From positions 3,541,501 through 3,605,500 of the forward strand of contig NC_061141.1 in the NCBI RefSeq assembly GCF_905220365.1: a DNA stretch of 64,000 nt, written 5' to 3'. The translations under genes were made by a program, and so were the position numbers. A model generated the notes under the pieces. That model was not told where the DNA came from. It searched no databases and saw only the letters and a program-made list of their open reading frames with translations. Of the stretch, positions 20,784 to 32,600 are shown in pieces. How positions within the stretch are numbered: the stretch's first letter is position 1; every line of letters starts with the position of its first letter. Source of the DNA: Vanessa cardui. Taxonomy: Eukaryota; Arthropoda; Insecta; Lepidoptera; Nymphalidae.

Positions 20784-21742
20784 CAGTGAAAACTCCATGT
20801 AACGTCACTCGATTTAACGGCAAACTCTCTAAAGCGTCGAAATCAATTGGTTTTAGTTGGTTTAGCTTGTATTCTATACAATGATACACTCTACATAACA
20901 TCACACCCACTCTCAATAACGACAAAAATTGAGAAATAAAAATTAAGTTTTTTTCCTTTTAAGTTGCTAAAATTAGAAAAAACTGCGCATCTGTGTACGT
21001 TCTTTTGTCGCTTTATTATTCTAGCCCTTAATAAATTCGAATGTCGGCACCACGCATTAGGAACTTTCTAAGAAATTCGTTAATTTGTTTACAAATTGGG
21101 ATTGCTTGCACGTGTAGACTGTGACCATGCCTAATAAGTATGAGTCATGGATTACAACGTTATCATATGTATTCTACGATTGATGAGGTGGAAACAGAAC
21201 TTGAGTTTGATAGCGACGACGACCTTCCATTAACTGAGTGGATTCAGCAGGTCAACATGGCAGGAAATACGGTAAATTTTCAAACCTACATCGAAGTAGA
21301 CAACTGCCTGTTTACAACGGCTTCACTCACAGACATAGAAATTTTGGATTCAGTGAGAAAAAACTGAGGTTCAAGAATAAAGAGACGAAGAAGATGAGAC
21401 GGATGTGCTTGAGCCTCCGCCAAGCGTTAAAGAAGTTCTGAAAGCAGCTAAATTATTGGAAAATTACTTCCTTTATATAAGATATAAATAAAAAAATTAA
21501 AAATATACAACAAAATTGGTCGTGCAGCAAAAGGCGTCAGACAAAAATAATAGAGTATACGCAATAGCGTTCAAATAAGATATAAAAAATATATATATAT
21601 TTTTTGTACATAATTACTAACAATAGACTAAAATAAACTTTTTTTTCGAATTCTGATTTTTCTTCTCTTCATTTAACGACCACTCTTTATAACGCCACAA
21701 AATGCACAGTCCCTTCAGTGTCGTTATATAGAGTTTACACTG
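20784..21742 (+). mobile_element. Tigger/pogo-like DNA transposon, internally deleted
   Basis: The 959-bp element is bounded by inverted ends: CAGTGAAAACTCCATGTAAC at the left, and at the right the inverse, read as CAGTGTAAACTCTATATAAC. TA lies on both sides (20782-20783, 21743-21744), the TA duplication of the Tc1/mariner-pogo superfamily. The interior keeps only the C-terminal part of a transposase (21140-21491); the DNA-binding and DDE catalytic parts are gone. It is therefore a dead, internally deleted copy. Confidence 0.78.
21140..21491 (+). pseudogene. transposase C-terminus of the Tigger/pogo-like element
   Basis: The frame from ATG 21140 reads through an acidic segment with DDDLPLTEWIQQVN and then SLTDIEILDSV, the tail seen in CENP-B/jerky/Tigger proteins after the DDE domain. 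At the A run 21356-21363 one extra A shifts the frame into an early stop (21365-21367). Correcting by one base leads to an in-frame TAA at 21378, then an acidic stretch and PPPSVKEVLKAAKLL, the usual closing helix of this family, ending at TAA 21489. The upstream three quarters of the protein are absent. It cannot be active. Confidence 0.7.
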
Positions 21743-21744
21743 TA

Positions 21745-22206
21745 TATATGTGTAGGCCTTAAAATATTTTCGAATAAATCCAGCGAATTTCATGTCAAGG
21801 CCGACGGAGAGTCGGAATGGCTGGAGAGGTATTGATTTGCATAATCTTTATTTAATTGTTAGTATAATGCTTTCGAGGTTGATTTCAAAACTAGTATCTA
21901 ATCTCATAACTCTGAAACACCTGTCGTTGTACTGCTATTTAAGACAGGTTTCCAACGGAAAGCTGGTCGCTTCGATTTGTATGGAGCGGTTCTATTTCAC
22001 TAAGCAATTCTGATTTCAAATTACTTAAACGACATGGGAACCGTTCGGTATATATTTATACGTAAATATATGTTTTATTTTATTTATTGTTTTTTTTTTG
22101 TTGTTAGTATTAGTAACAGTAGTATAAGTTTTGGTAACATTTTTGAGTTACGATGATTTCAGAGAGATAGTTAATAACTAAAAGTAATTGATATATTTTA
22201 TATTTA
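21745..22206. other. unclassified stretch
   Basis: A 73-codon frame at 21792-22013 begins in a GC-richer patch (AAGGCCGACGGAGAGTCGG) and could hold a short exon ending at GGAGAG/GTATTG, but the donor is weak and nothing else supports it. Confidence 0.3.
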
Positions 22207-22404
22207 AAATAGATAGGATGGGTCACATGATGGTAAGTGGTCACCACTACTTTTGGTGGAATTGAGGAACAGATATGCCCTTTGTAGTTGAGTGACGAAC
22301 TCACCCTTCAAACCGTAACACAATAATACTATATATTGATATTTGGCGGTATATATGTGTTGATTAGATTGTACCCACCAAATACACAAAGCCCTACCAC
22401 CATG
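22207..22404 (-). repeat. Rep-B, copy 5 (partial, diverged)
   Basis: In reverse: GGTGGTAGGGCTTTGTG, a GGTTTGAAGGGTGAGTTCG block, and the ACCATCATGTGACCC end. The central third is deleted. Confidence 0.6.
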
Positions 22405-22671
22405 TTATATCTGTAACATTGAATCAGAATATTGTCATATGTTAATATTAATATAAAATAATATAATATTCTCAAAATTTCCGCCAATAAAGGTTTAAGA
22501 GAAGATTAATTGCTATTAAGGCTATAAAATAAAATGAAGTCGTATTTGTAGTATAATATTGACAAACCTAATCAGTAAAAAGTTAAGTGTTAAAATAAAT
22601 CGTTGATTACAATATATTAACATATACAGTTAGTAATTCGACATAGTTTTATCGTGGTTAGTCTTAACTTA

Positions 22672-22826
22672 ACTAGTTGTGACTCGCGTCTTTGCCGGGT
22701 TTTAGGGATTTGGTTGTCATTTGTTAGACATAAAAAGTAGCCTATCCAAGGAGTTAGAATTTGCTTCATACCAGCTGTCATATAGACATACAGAGTCACT
22801 TACACATTTATATTTTTAGTATAGTT
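22672..22826 (-). mobile_element. Helitron-like element, family Hel-E, copy 4
   Basis: ACTAGTTGTGACTCGCG end, AGTAGCCTATCCAAGGAGTT block and ACATTTATATTTTTAGTATAG end. The signature containing CAGCGGTTTG is deleted. Confidence 0.5.
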
Positions 22827-24578
22827 GTATAGAACCTATGTAAAGAATAATAAATATGAAATCGAATGTGTTGCACTTACGACATTACGCTTGTGAACAT
22901 ATTGAAAAAAAGTTTTAAGATGTTTTTTTCAATATACAGTCATATATCGATAATAATTCAAACTTATAAGATTTTGTCATTAATATTTATCGTATGTACG
23001 CAACGTAATGACAGTTCTATACAATTGTATGAACAAGATAATGCGATAGTTTAAATAAGATCTGGCACAAACATTTGCTTTGATACTGAACGCAAGCACG
23101 CATTGTTATAAAACGTACAAAACAAAACGACGTAACATCCACTTCGATTCACTTAACAATAAACTCTACATCAAAATAAATAAAGATGAAATTCGTGTGA
23201 ATATATAAATCAGATATAGTATACAATTGAAAATTGTCATTGTTGCGAAAAATTGATTTATATACCACATCTGTTAAACCGCGTAGCAGTTTAATGTTAT
23301 ATTGTTATCATGTACTGCAGGAATTTAGGTTGGGCACGGGTGTGAAATCGGAAGTCAGAGGCCATATTAATATATAGGTAGATCTTTAACCCCTTGTCAC
23401 ATTGTTTATCAGAACAGCAGATTAACGTTTGAGAATGGTTTTATCGTGATTTTACTTTGACATAGTTCTCGAGTCATATAATGATGTACCATGGCTTAGA
23501 TTAGTTACGTAAAGTTTTCCATTCTACGTAGGTACCTATAAAATGAAAACGTAAATATTTTGTTGTTGGATTTATACTTAAGTATATTTTATGAATATAA
23601 AACAATTATGGTAGTGTAGGACAGGTATATGTATATTTTCTAATGCTACAAGTAACTGCTATGTTTCATTTCCTAACAACAGGCACATTTGATCTTGTTG
23701 ATTACAATTTGATATAAAGGTTAGTGGCGCATTTAAGGATCAGCTGTTAACGTTTTTAACACTGTCATCCACGGCAGTGGTAGCCGCTAACCACCAGGTG
23801 GTCAACCTTTGGCCCAACAGTTGACCAGTGATATTAAATTATGCAAATAAAGTTTACATCGAAATGACATGATAAGAATATTTAATTAAAATTAGGTTTT
23901 ATATTTACTTAAAACAGCAGCAATATAAAAATTGGGGTTGAATTATGTATGAACAAAGGGTTAATAAATCCTAGATAAATGATTGGTGGTGCGTTAACAG
24001 TGTGCTAGATTAATTTTACCGTAATAACGGTGACCACTTACCACACTAACAACCTACCTATCAAGTATAAGTATTAAACAAAACAAAAACTTCACGTCTT
24101 TCAACTATATATTCAAATAAAATGTACAAAACACAGTTACAATCGTTTACCGTCTAAGTATCTAAGTAATAATATATTAACATTTAAAACATAACTTATT
24201 TGTAACTTAAGTTCGATTACCTAACACGATTACAAAATTACACATTACAACATATACAAAAATATTATATGAAAGTAAATCTTCCTGGTAAGAATATTCA
24301 GCTACTCAGTAATATACATTCGAATATTACATAAGATTACCGCTTTGATCGATTAATTACCATTCGATCGAAACGATCGATCAAACTAGTCGAAGCGCCG
24401 CGCCGGTCTGATCGATAGTGTTCGTACACGAATAAATTAAAATGTTATTGTTTTGAAATTACAATTGATTAATACGTTACGAACGATTAATTATTTTTTG
24501 TATTTATGTTGATTATATACGAACGAGATATAAGGCTTCAGATCCCGAAGTCTTCTAACCTCAAATAAGTTTTTTTCA
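22827..24578. other. mostly unclassified stretch
   Basis: Apart from a diverged Rep-B at 23683, nothing is assigned. At 23320-23380 a TGTACTGCAG acceptor precedes an 18-codon frame ending in TAG, too short to call. At 24350-24420 GATC- and TCGAT-rich sequence surrounds a small GC-rich island (AAGCGCCGCGCCGG). Confidence 0.35.
23683..23812 (+). repeat. Rep-B diverged fragment
   Basis: GTTAGTGGCGCATTTAAGGA, AACACTGTCATCCACGG and CCACCAGGTGGTCAACC correspond in order to the 3' half of Rep-B, with many changes. Confidence 0.4.
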
Positions 24579-24810
24579 GACGACCTCCTTGGTCAAGTGG
24601 TGTGTACACCAGTTTTCATGGGTACAAATTCCGAGGTCCCGGGCTCGATTCCCTGCCGAGTCGATGTAGATTATTATTTGTTTTCTATGTTGTCTTGGGT
24701 CTGGGTGTTTGTGATACCGTCGTTACTTCTGATTTTCCATAACACAAGTGCTTTAGCTACTTACATTGGATTCAGAGTTATGTATGTGATGTTGTCTCAT
24801 ATTTATTATT
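24579..24810 (+). repeat. SINE-C, copy 4 (full)
   Basis: GACGACCTCCTTGGTCAAGT head, GGGCTCGATTCCCTG B box, complete body to TGTGATGTTGTCTCATATTT. The frame at 24597-24863 is a shadow. Confidence 0.8.
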
Positions 24811-24941
24811 TATCTTTTTTCAGTGTGAAAAGTCTCAGTAACAGCCAGGAATCTAGAAGTTAGAATTATGTACCTCAAATAGTTATGAAGTTGGTACTGC
24901 ATCTGAACTCATTGCAGTCGTAACAGATTAAAAACCTAAAT

Positions 24942-25040
24942 GTACTCTATTCAAGTAGACTTTCACAAGCAATTTTTCATTTAAGAACTATATTAAGGGG
25001 AGATTAACTGGAAAGAAGCTCAGTAGTTACTCTTTTCTGG
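24942..25040 (-). mobile_element. Rep-D, copy 4 (3' end only)
   Basis: GTACTCTATTCAAGTAGACT, then CTCAGTAGTTACTCTTTTC, with the central ACCGGTTCGG block lost. Strongly 5' truncated. Confidence 0.5.
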
Positions 25041-26082
25041 TGATGCTGATGATTTGCCGACCCATTGGACTATAAGAGAGAGGGAAGTGCATCTATGTTT
25101 GTATCCAAACGTGCACTATAATATCAGTAGTTGTTTGGTATATTAGGATGACATTATTGTTAGCAATTTCTACTGGCAGCTTTGAGGTGTGAGGGAGAAG
25201 AAACATGTTGGACAACCTATGTCCCTGATAAAGTTTTACAAAATTGAAAACGTAACACACACTAACGCATGATATTATATGATGTATATAAGAATAGTGT
25301 TAATTATTTGGTTATTTTGTATCAACTTATTTAGGTAGGTATCATCCCAGGATTATTTGTGCAGTGGTATATCTACCATTTTGAATGTAAGACAATGTAA
25401 GTGCGTACGGTATGGAACTTTATGACTGTGGTTGGTGGAGAATTAACGGTATATTAAATTACCGTAAAATAAATTTGACATCATATAGATTTTCTAATTA
25501 ATATGCCTTTTTATTTAAAAATATGTATATGTATGTTATGCACTCACATAAACATATAATGTATCACAAGATTATTATTATTATAGACAACAAACAAATT
25601 AGCAATTGAAAATGAATACAATTTCCTTTTAGTTGCATAACTTTGAATATTTATTTATAATTGATTTTTGTTAACATTCGTTTTAAAGAAATATCATAAA
25701 TGTTAAATATTATCTTAAGTGGTACTTTTTATTATCATTAAACATAATTAAAATAGCGGAAATCGTGAAACATTAGCCTACATACGTTAAGATGTAGGGT
25801 TTAATTAAAACTGGTATTGCTAATAGATTAATTTCTACTGTGTATAATTAAAAATTAAACACAAATTTCTAATAAATGTAAATTTATTTTGGGAATAAGA
25901 GATTATCGTAAAGAGCAGTAAGTATGGATTTGTATACATTATGATTTAAATATACAACATGATATCGTTAGACGAGCATAGTATAGATATATGATAAATC
26001 GTTTAGAAGCTTTGCTGTCAAGAAACATTGAGAATTAGTTATAGAAACTAAAGAGGAAGTTCTGTTAAAAAAGGCTCCTGAT
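25041..26082. other. unclassified stretch
   Basis: The first 110 bases (CATCTATGTTTGTATCCAAA and GTGCACTATAATATC) are similar in kind to the unnamed SINE at 27088. The rest is AT-rich without features. Confidence 0.35.
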
Positions 26083-26215
26083 GTCAGCCAGTGGAAAATT
26101 TCATATAAAGCTTATATCCCCTGCACTTTTATTAGACATATGTAAGTTTCCTCATGGTAGTTTCCATCATCGCTAAATACGAGATAAGTAATAAGTAAAT
26201 GAAATCGGGTTTGAA
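26083..26215 (-). repeat. SINE-A diverged fragment
   Basis: CAGCCAGTGGAAAATTTC, GTAAGTTTCCTCATGG, and CGAGATAAGTAATAAGTAAA correspond in order to SINE-A in reverse, with heavy decay and a B-box-like GGGTTTGAACC near the end. Confidence 0.4.
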
Positions 26216-26325
26216 CCAGTATATACCGGTTGTTTCCGGTTGTTTCCAGTTTTCACTGAGCTTAATTCATTTGCGTTATATTATTGCCATACGTATTTCA
26301 AGATAATAATTAGGAATTGTATAAA

Positions 26326-26437
26326 GTGCTTTGTGCAAGCCCAGACACAGACTAACACTTTCCATGACACCAAGCTTTTTAGCAGTGGTGATCACTTACC
26401 ACCAGATATTTGCTCGTCTATCAACATATAACAAAAA
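26326..26437 (+). repeat. Rep-B, internally deleted
   Basis: It keeps the start (GCTTTGTGCAAGCCC) and the end (GTGATCACTTACCACCAGAT, GCTCGTC) with most of the middle missing. Confidence 0.5.
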
Positions 26438-26777
26438 AAGTAAATGTTGATTTATTTTATGTTCTAATATTTAAGGTCAACAATTATTTCTAATTATGCT
26501 TTCGTAACGTCCTTGCGTTTCATTTAATATTATATCATTAACTAATAATCCGTTGATTTGTAATAAAATTAGCATAATATTAACGGTATGTATAATTATA
26601 ATTGTATAACGTAATATACAGCTACGCTTCTGTTTTCGTTTCACACAATAAATTATTTTCAAGATGAAGTGGAGCGAGTTGTCTTGAGCTTAACGAATAT
26701 ACAGGGTGTTTCATTTAATAAGTAAAATAAAAATGTCTGTCTCTTTGGTATATTAAGTAGTAATACGGCCGTAGTTA

Positions 26778-27087
26778 GAGCTGTGATGGCCCAGTGGTTA
26801 GAACGCGTGCATCTTAACCGATGATTGCGGGTTCAAACCTAGCCAAACAGCACTATACATATGTGCTTAATTTGTGTTTATAATTCATCTCGTGCTAGGC
26901 GGTGAATGAAAACATCGTGAAGAAACCTGCATGTGTATATTTTCATCGAAATTCTGCCACATGTGCATTCCACCAACCCGCTGTTCCAATGAACAGCGTT
27001 GTGGAATATGTTCCAAGCCCTCTCCTTAATGAAAGAGGAGGCCTTATTCCAGCAGTGGGAAATTTACAGGCTGTTACTTTACTTTAC
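26778..27087 (+). repeat. SINE-A, copy 6 (nearly full)
   Basis: GAGCTGTGATGGCCCAGTGG head, GGTTCAAACC B box, full body and CAGGCTGTTAC end. The inserted or altered GCTGTTCCAATGAACAGC segment forms a small palindrome inside the otherwise conserved ACCCGCATTGGAACAGC block. The frame 26902-27150 is a shadow. Confidence 0.8.
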
Positions 27088-27330
27088 TCTCGAGGTCCTG
27101 GGATCGAACCCCAGACAGTACCGATGAAAATTTATTGGGATTTTGAATGATGGAACCCAGATAATGTGTGCACTATACCGTACCTTCGTAAGCACTTAAA
27201 GCCCTTGGTTCTGTACCTGAACTAATTCCAGTTGTATCGGAATTGGTACCTCAAAGGGATATTTCATCCGTATTTCCTATCCATCTGTGCATATGTCCTG
27301 CGTAGTTGACTTGGACGAATATAAGCAATT
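27088..27330 (+). repeat. unnamed tRNA-derived SINE
   Basis: GAGGTCCTGGGATCGAACCC is a B box in tRNA context, followed by a body with AGCCCTTGGTTCTGTACC and GTACCTCAAAGGGATATTTC. It directly abuts SINE-A copy 6. I associate this type with lepidopteran SINE or LINE-derived repeats but cannot name it. Confidence 0.4.
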
Positions 27331-27496
27331 TTTTTTATAAGTAGCAATTTTAAAAATTGTCTTTTGTTAACGTGGATATATGTTATATAAGAAATAGAAG
27401 TGACGTTTAAAATTTAAAATGATTGTGTAAATTTTTTATTGTTACAAAATGTGAACACCTGTATACATAATACGATCGTAACTCGTTTGCCCACAG

Positions 27497-27600
27497 TCCA
27501 CTCGATCACGAGAGTGGACGTTCTTGCGAAAGTCTTAAACAATCGAGATATGCAACCTGCAGCTTTGATCTTAAACAACATACTTTTTATAAAAACACTG
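27497..27600 (+). CDS. candidate internal exon, unassigned
   Basis: The 104-base block lies between a good acceptor (CTCGTTTGCCCACAG) and a good donor (AACACTG/GTGAGAAT). Two frames are open across it. One (2 bases, then 34 codons, phase 0 out) reads HSITRVDVLAKVLNNRDMQP and ends in a hydrophobic ILFIKTL. The other (1 base, 34 codons, 1 base) reads PLDHESGRSCESLKQSRY. The DNA is more balanced than its flanks and no repeat is recognised. Because either frame could be right and no homology is known, this is only a candidate; the neighbouring SINE-A copies would then be intronic. Confidence 0.28.
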
Positions 27601-27669
27601 GTGAGAATAATAGAGATTCACTCTATTAGAGGTGACACTATGATAAACTGTATTATTAACAATTTAATA

Positions 27670-27973
27670 ACGAGTCGAGATGGAACGGTGGTTAGAACGC
27701 GTGCATCTTAACCGATGATTGCGGGTTCAAGCCCAGGCAAGCACCGCTGTTTCATGTGCTTAATTTGTCTTTATAATTCATCTCGTGCTCAGCGGTGAAG
27801 GAAAACATCGTGAGGAAAACTGCATGTGATAAATTTCATAGAAATTCTGCTACATGTGCATTCCACCAACCCGCATTGGAACAGCGTGGTGGAATTTGTT
27901 CCAAACCTTCTCCTCAAAGGGAGTGGAGGCCTTTAGTCCAGCAGTGGGAAATTATAGGCTGTTGTTGTTGTTG
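27670..27973 (+). repeat. SINE-A, copy 7, full-length
   Basis: ACGAGTCGAGATGGAACGGT head, GGTTCAAGCCCAGGC B box, complete body and a (GTT)n tail. Imperfect direct repeats (TTAACAATTTAATA at 27656 and TTAATAATTTTACTA at 27974) look like a mutated target duplication. The frame 27795-27977 is a shadow. Confidence 0.82.
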
Positions 27974-28539
27974 TTAATAATTTTACTACCATTCCATTTT
28001 AAATGATTATATAATGTAATAGAATTTTATTTATAAAAGGAATAATTTAATTGCATAATGTTCCCATTGAACACAGTTCAATTACTTAATTTAATTATTT
28101 GAAAGTTAGGAAAGAAAAATACAAGTAATCAATTCTAAACGTTTCTAAACTCTACATACACAATTAGATATCCCATCAAACAATTTTAAACTTTATAATG
28201 ATAAAAATATGGTTGAAATTGATTTAAAGAGCGAAGAAATCGTCGTAATAGATTGTTTTTATTAGTTATGATTATTGGGCCGAGATGTAAACGCAATATC
28301 TATTGAAGTCTATAAATTTGAGCAGTTTTTTACACGTTTAATGATTAATTATATTGCTCAAGTCACATGCAGCCTGAGGCTTGATAGTGTGAAATCGGAG
28401 AGATATTCATTTAATCAATACTAAGTACTCGTAATAGTTAATATATGTGTACGTATGTGTTTGTGTGTGTGTGTGTGTGTGTGATAAAATGTGACGTCAC
28501 TTTAAGCTCATTGTTAAAAGTAATAAATAATATAAATTA
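27974..28539. other. unclassified stretch with a (TG)n tract
   Basis: AT-rich, no gene. A (TG)n microsatellite spans 28462-28483. Confidence 0.55.
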
Positions 28540-28701
28540 ATATTTTACATGTGAAAGTAGCTCTGTCTATCCGTTTGTTGCTCTTTGACGAACAAACCGC
28601 TGAGCCGAATTTGATGTGATTTGGTATGAAGCAAATTTGGACTCCAAGAAAGGCTACTTTAACACCCTAAAATGCAAGCGAAGCCGCGTCCAGTTACTAG
28701 T
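28540..28701 (+). mobile_element. Helitron-like element, family Hel-E, copy 5
   Basis: GTGAAAGTAGCTCTGTC, then AACAAACCGCTGAGCCGAAT and a GC-rich GCGAAGCCGCG end with ACTAGT. The orientation has CTAGT at the high-coordinate side. Confidence 0.6.
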
Positions 28702-28799
28702 TGTGGATAAACTGAAGTCCTTGGTTGGTGATTTGTGCAAACTGCAGGTCAGTTGGCACACTGCTGACGTCAAAGTGTGACTGTTTAAGTGTGAGCGAG

Positions 28800-28975
28800 T
28801 TAGTTGAACAATAGGTACTGGATACAACATCTTGGTTTCCAAGTTTGGTTGGTTGGTCCCAATGTTGGCGATTAAGTAATGGTTATCATTTCTCACGGTG
28901 TCAACACGATATCTAGGGACGGTGCTAACTTACCATTCGATGGTCCGTTTCGTTATCATCCTACTTTATAAAAAC
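28800..28975 (+). repeat. Rep-B, diverged fragment
   Basis: CATCTTGGTTTCCAAGTTTG, TCACGGTGTCAACACG, and CTTACCATTCGATGGTCCG follow the Rep-B order with strong divergence. The minus frame at 28654-28896 is a shadow. Confidence 0.45.
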
Positions 28976-29771
28976 AAAATGTTTGGTCATATATGCATAT
29001 ACTACCAATATTATAAAAAAAAATAGCTTTGCAGCAATGCTTATACTTTCTTACGAGTATATTTTTACATTCAATAGTAATTGCAACACAAAAAAATTAG
29101 CACGAATTTCGTAAAATAACTTTTATATGTAATATGTAAAAATGATTTTTATTTTATTTATCATGTTTTCTCTTGTATTTATATTAAAAATAATGTTAAT
29201 GTATTAATTAAAATAATATCTGTATTCCATCTACGAAATTGTCACATTAATAATTAATAATTAAAAAAACAAATATTATTAAGAAACAAGTAGTTACTAA
29301 AAGTATCATAAAAGGTCATTGACCTCAAAAAATTGTATACAATTAAAAACTATTAATAACTCGTTAATATGAATTATAACACAATAAATATAAGTAATCA
29401 TTAAACTTTCTCAGATATTATTTTTTGTATATAATATTTATCATCTATGAACACGATTGGTAGGTTTTTCCCATATATATGTAATGTATCTTGTTATATG
29501 TTAACGCTAATAATATATGGATTATAATAAAGTTATTGAACCCGGATAAAAAACATGACATATTTGTACAATATATTTATATATAGAATAGAATTTGCGT
29601 ATGTGATTTTAAGAAAATAAATTTCGGTAACAAATATGGACGAAAGGTTCATAAATTAATGAAAACAAAAGTTAAAAATAATAGCTGCGATATGGCCTAT
29701 ACTCTCACGGGGAGATTTGGAACACTACTTATCCGACTTTGTGCATGCAGAATATCATAATATATACATAC
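28976..29771. other. unclassified AT-rich stretch
   Basis: No open frame, box motif or repeat recognised. Confidence 0.5.
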
Positions 29772-30032
29772 ACTTAGTTGGTGGTAGGGCTTTGTGCAAG
29801 CCCGTCTGGGTAGGTACCACCCACTCATCAGTTATTCTACCGCCAAACAACAGTACTCAGTATTGTTGTCCCGGTTTGAAGGGTGATTGAGCCAGTGTAA
29901 CTACAGGCACAAGGGACATAACATCTTAGTTCCCGAGGTTGGTGGCACATTGACGATGTAAGGAATAGTTAATATTTCTTACAGCTTCATTGTGTATGGG
30001 TGATGGAGACCACTTACCATCAGGTGACCCCA
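29772..30032 (+). repeat. Rep-B, copy 6 (nearly complete)
   Basis: Clean copy: TTGGTGGTAGGGCTTTGTGC, TAGGTACCACCCACTCATC, GTAACTACAGGCACAAGGGA, ending TTACCATCAGGTGACCCC. It lacks the last part seen in copy 7. Confidence 0.85.
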
Positions 30033-30794
30033 AAAAAAAGACTTCAAATTAATTTTTGTTTCACATTAAACAACAAAATATAGCCCCACAATTTGATCAA
30101 AGAGTCTTCAATCACTTACTCTCTGGATCGTCACGGAATATAACAAACTTAACAAGAGAAACTATAATTGTAAGTATAACTTAACCGAAACGCTTCAAGC
30201 ATTAATTCCAACCTGTGACCTTCACTTAACCACGTGTCAGATACACTTAAGTATCACGATTATAAGACCTCTTTGTTATTTGTATGATCATAATCACATA
30301 CTCAACAATCGTCGGTAATGATTCAAAAGTAACGTTTATTTAAGATTATTTGCGTAAAATCGTTGGACAATAAACCGAGCGCTCAATAAACACGGATTTG
30401 ACTATGATCAATACTAACAATGGGTATTCGGATAGTCCGAGAGATGATTGCAAATTAATCATTCTTAACGTTAGATATTCTAACATATACGAGTATTTTC
30501 GAGTCTTTTGATTTTTCTTAAAACGTTTAACGACTAACGGTCTGTGATTGTTTATTTTATATTGAGATAATAAATTTAATTATTGTTTAAGTGTAGTAAA
30601 ACTAACATATGATTGAATATTCAACATTATTTATTTACGAAGCGAATAAAATGAAAAAGAAAGATCAAATTCTTAAATATATTAATAAGTTTGAATGCTT
30701 TGAGATTAAAATGTAAATATAGTGCGTAATTATGTTTTTATATTATGTACTTACTCTTATTTGGAACTGTTATCAAAGTCTAATTAAGTTTGTT
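30033..30794. other. unclassified stretch with a weak minus-strand splice donor
   Basis: On the - strand CCAGAGA/GTAAGTG (complement of 30113-30125) is a strong donor, and a frame of about 14 codons precedes it up to a possible acceptor. It is too short and the acceptor too poor to list as an exon. Confidence 0.3.
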
Positions 30795-30990
30795 CAGTCA
30801 GAGTAAGAAAACCTTCATCAGTTTTTACATTCATTCCTTTATCAAGTCTCATACTCTTAGTACCTTTTATATCTAAACCTCAAATTATTGCGACGCAATA
30901 TGTCATTCTCGATCGGTAAAGCAGATTATCGCTTATACTGAGCACACGAAAATAGATCTTAAGGTGACGAACCTTGTTTTACCCCGACTG
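30795..30990 (+). mobile_element. MITE-G, copy 2
   Basis: CAGTCAGAGTAAGAAAACC at the left, inverted GGGGTAAAACAAGGTTCG at the right; TA follows, but TT precedes, so one flank has mutated. The body matches copy 1 in reverse (AAGCAGATTATCGCTTATAC). Confidence 0.72.
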
Positions 30991-31892
30991 TACATAGTGG
31001 CCGAACTGTTGAAAAGTAAATTACAGTCAGTAACAAATGAAATCTATTTATCGATCGTCAGATCCTGGTCTATAGCAACTTAAAGGATAATTTATAACCT
31101 GATTGACAGCTGATGTTTCTATCAGCTCTGCACCGATATCGATCGTTAATCATGCATTAATATATTTGATAAAAAACGTATTTCAACTATGTACAAATAT
31201 TTAGAAGTATTATCATTACTAATTACTTATTATAGGCGTCCTGTCGTTGTTGAATTAAAGAAACGATACGGAGAATTAATGAATTATAATATATTTGTGT
31301 TAATAAGATGAATATGACGGCATGCTTTTCAGAAATATGACGAGTATATTTTTGTTTATAAGATATAATTAATTGACATTCAATCCACGAATATGTTCTA
31401 TGAAAAAAAAAATTGCTGAATTATAAAATTTAATCAATTAATCAATAACGTTTTAATGTTCTAGTCAATGGGTTTGTTAAATTATATTACATGAAATGCA
31501 AATTAATTTTGTAACAATTTGCCGAATGAATTATTTATAAGATCAGCAATTTGCATATAGACGAAAATGTGATTCAGCATCAAATTGTTTTCAAAATAAA
31601 TTTCCTTTTTTTATCACCCCCAACGGTGATCATCTATACCCATGAGCAATAAAATACCACCAATAGGCTTTCAATCAAGAGAACCAATATGTTATATATC
31701 TCAGTATTTTATTTACACCTATTCATGTTTCAAATTAAAAGATTATAATAGAATTTATTATGGAATAACTCATGTGTATAAAACAATGTGCTTTAAGTTA
31801 CTAATTTTATTGTTCTGAAAGGATTTTTACGCTGAAGCAGGGTTACGTAATAATTGACAAATGGGACATGACAATGACAAACATGTTAATAG
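30991..31892. other. unclassified AT-rich stretch
   Basis: A small hairpin at about 31111-31130 (AGCTGAT and ATCAGCT) is the only structure seen. No gene. Confidence 0.45.
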
Positions 31893-32122
31893 GTCACGTT
31901 CATAGATATCGGTAGCATAAAAAATAATCATTCCTTACGTTGCCGATTTGCTGAAAACTTTGGGAGCTATGATGTTACATCCCATGTGTCTATAGTAACA
32001 TTAGGTCATTCACCTTTGGAAGTAAAATACCACAACACTAAATATTGTTGTTTGTAGAATATATAATGAGTGTATATTACCTAATCAAACGGTAAGTCAT
32101 GTAAACGGCAAAGCCCTACCAC
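31893..32122 (-). repeat. Rep-B, diverged copy
   Basis: In reverse: CTGTGGTAGGGCTTTGCC start, a TTCCAAAGGTGAATGACC block, an ACACATGGGATGTAACATC block and a partial end. Many substitutions. Confidence 0.5.
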
Positions 32123-32367
32123 AGTGATATATTTAATAGCACTTAGTATAAAACAATCCAAAGAATGACTGCAATGAAGATTATAAATCTTATATTATTA
32201 ATTTGAGACCATCTCATTTAATTCATTATGGAAATTGAAATCATATCAATTATAATAGTATTAGTAGTTCAGATGGTGCAACAACTTCCATGATTTTAGC
32301 AACAAAATTATGCAATATCAATATTTATTTAAAATTATAAAATACTGTATTGTAATACGTGTATTTT

Positions 32368-32600
32368 ACTAGCGACAGATCCGGCTTCACGTGGGTGCGA
32401 TGCTGATACTAAATATATTAAAGAATTTTTCTTGTTATTTACTATATTTTCCATGTATTATATACAAAAACATTCCTCTCGAATCACATCACTATCTATT
32501 TAAAAAAAAAACACATCAAAATCCGTTCCGTTATTTCAAACATCTAAGCATACATAGGGACAGACAGCGGTAAGCGACTTTGTTTTATACTATGTAATGA
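32368..32600 (-). mobile_element. Helitron-like element, family Hel-F, copy 3
   Basis: ACTAGCGACAGATCCGGC at one end and ACTATGTAATGA at the other define both ends of this family. The internal ATGCTGATACTAAATATA block matches copies 1, 2 and 4. The frame 32391-32573 is a shadow. Confidence 0.6.

Noticed and set aside
26902..27150. 82-codon frame, and similar 27795-27977
   Set aside because: Translations of SINE-A copies 6 and 7.
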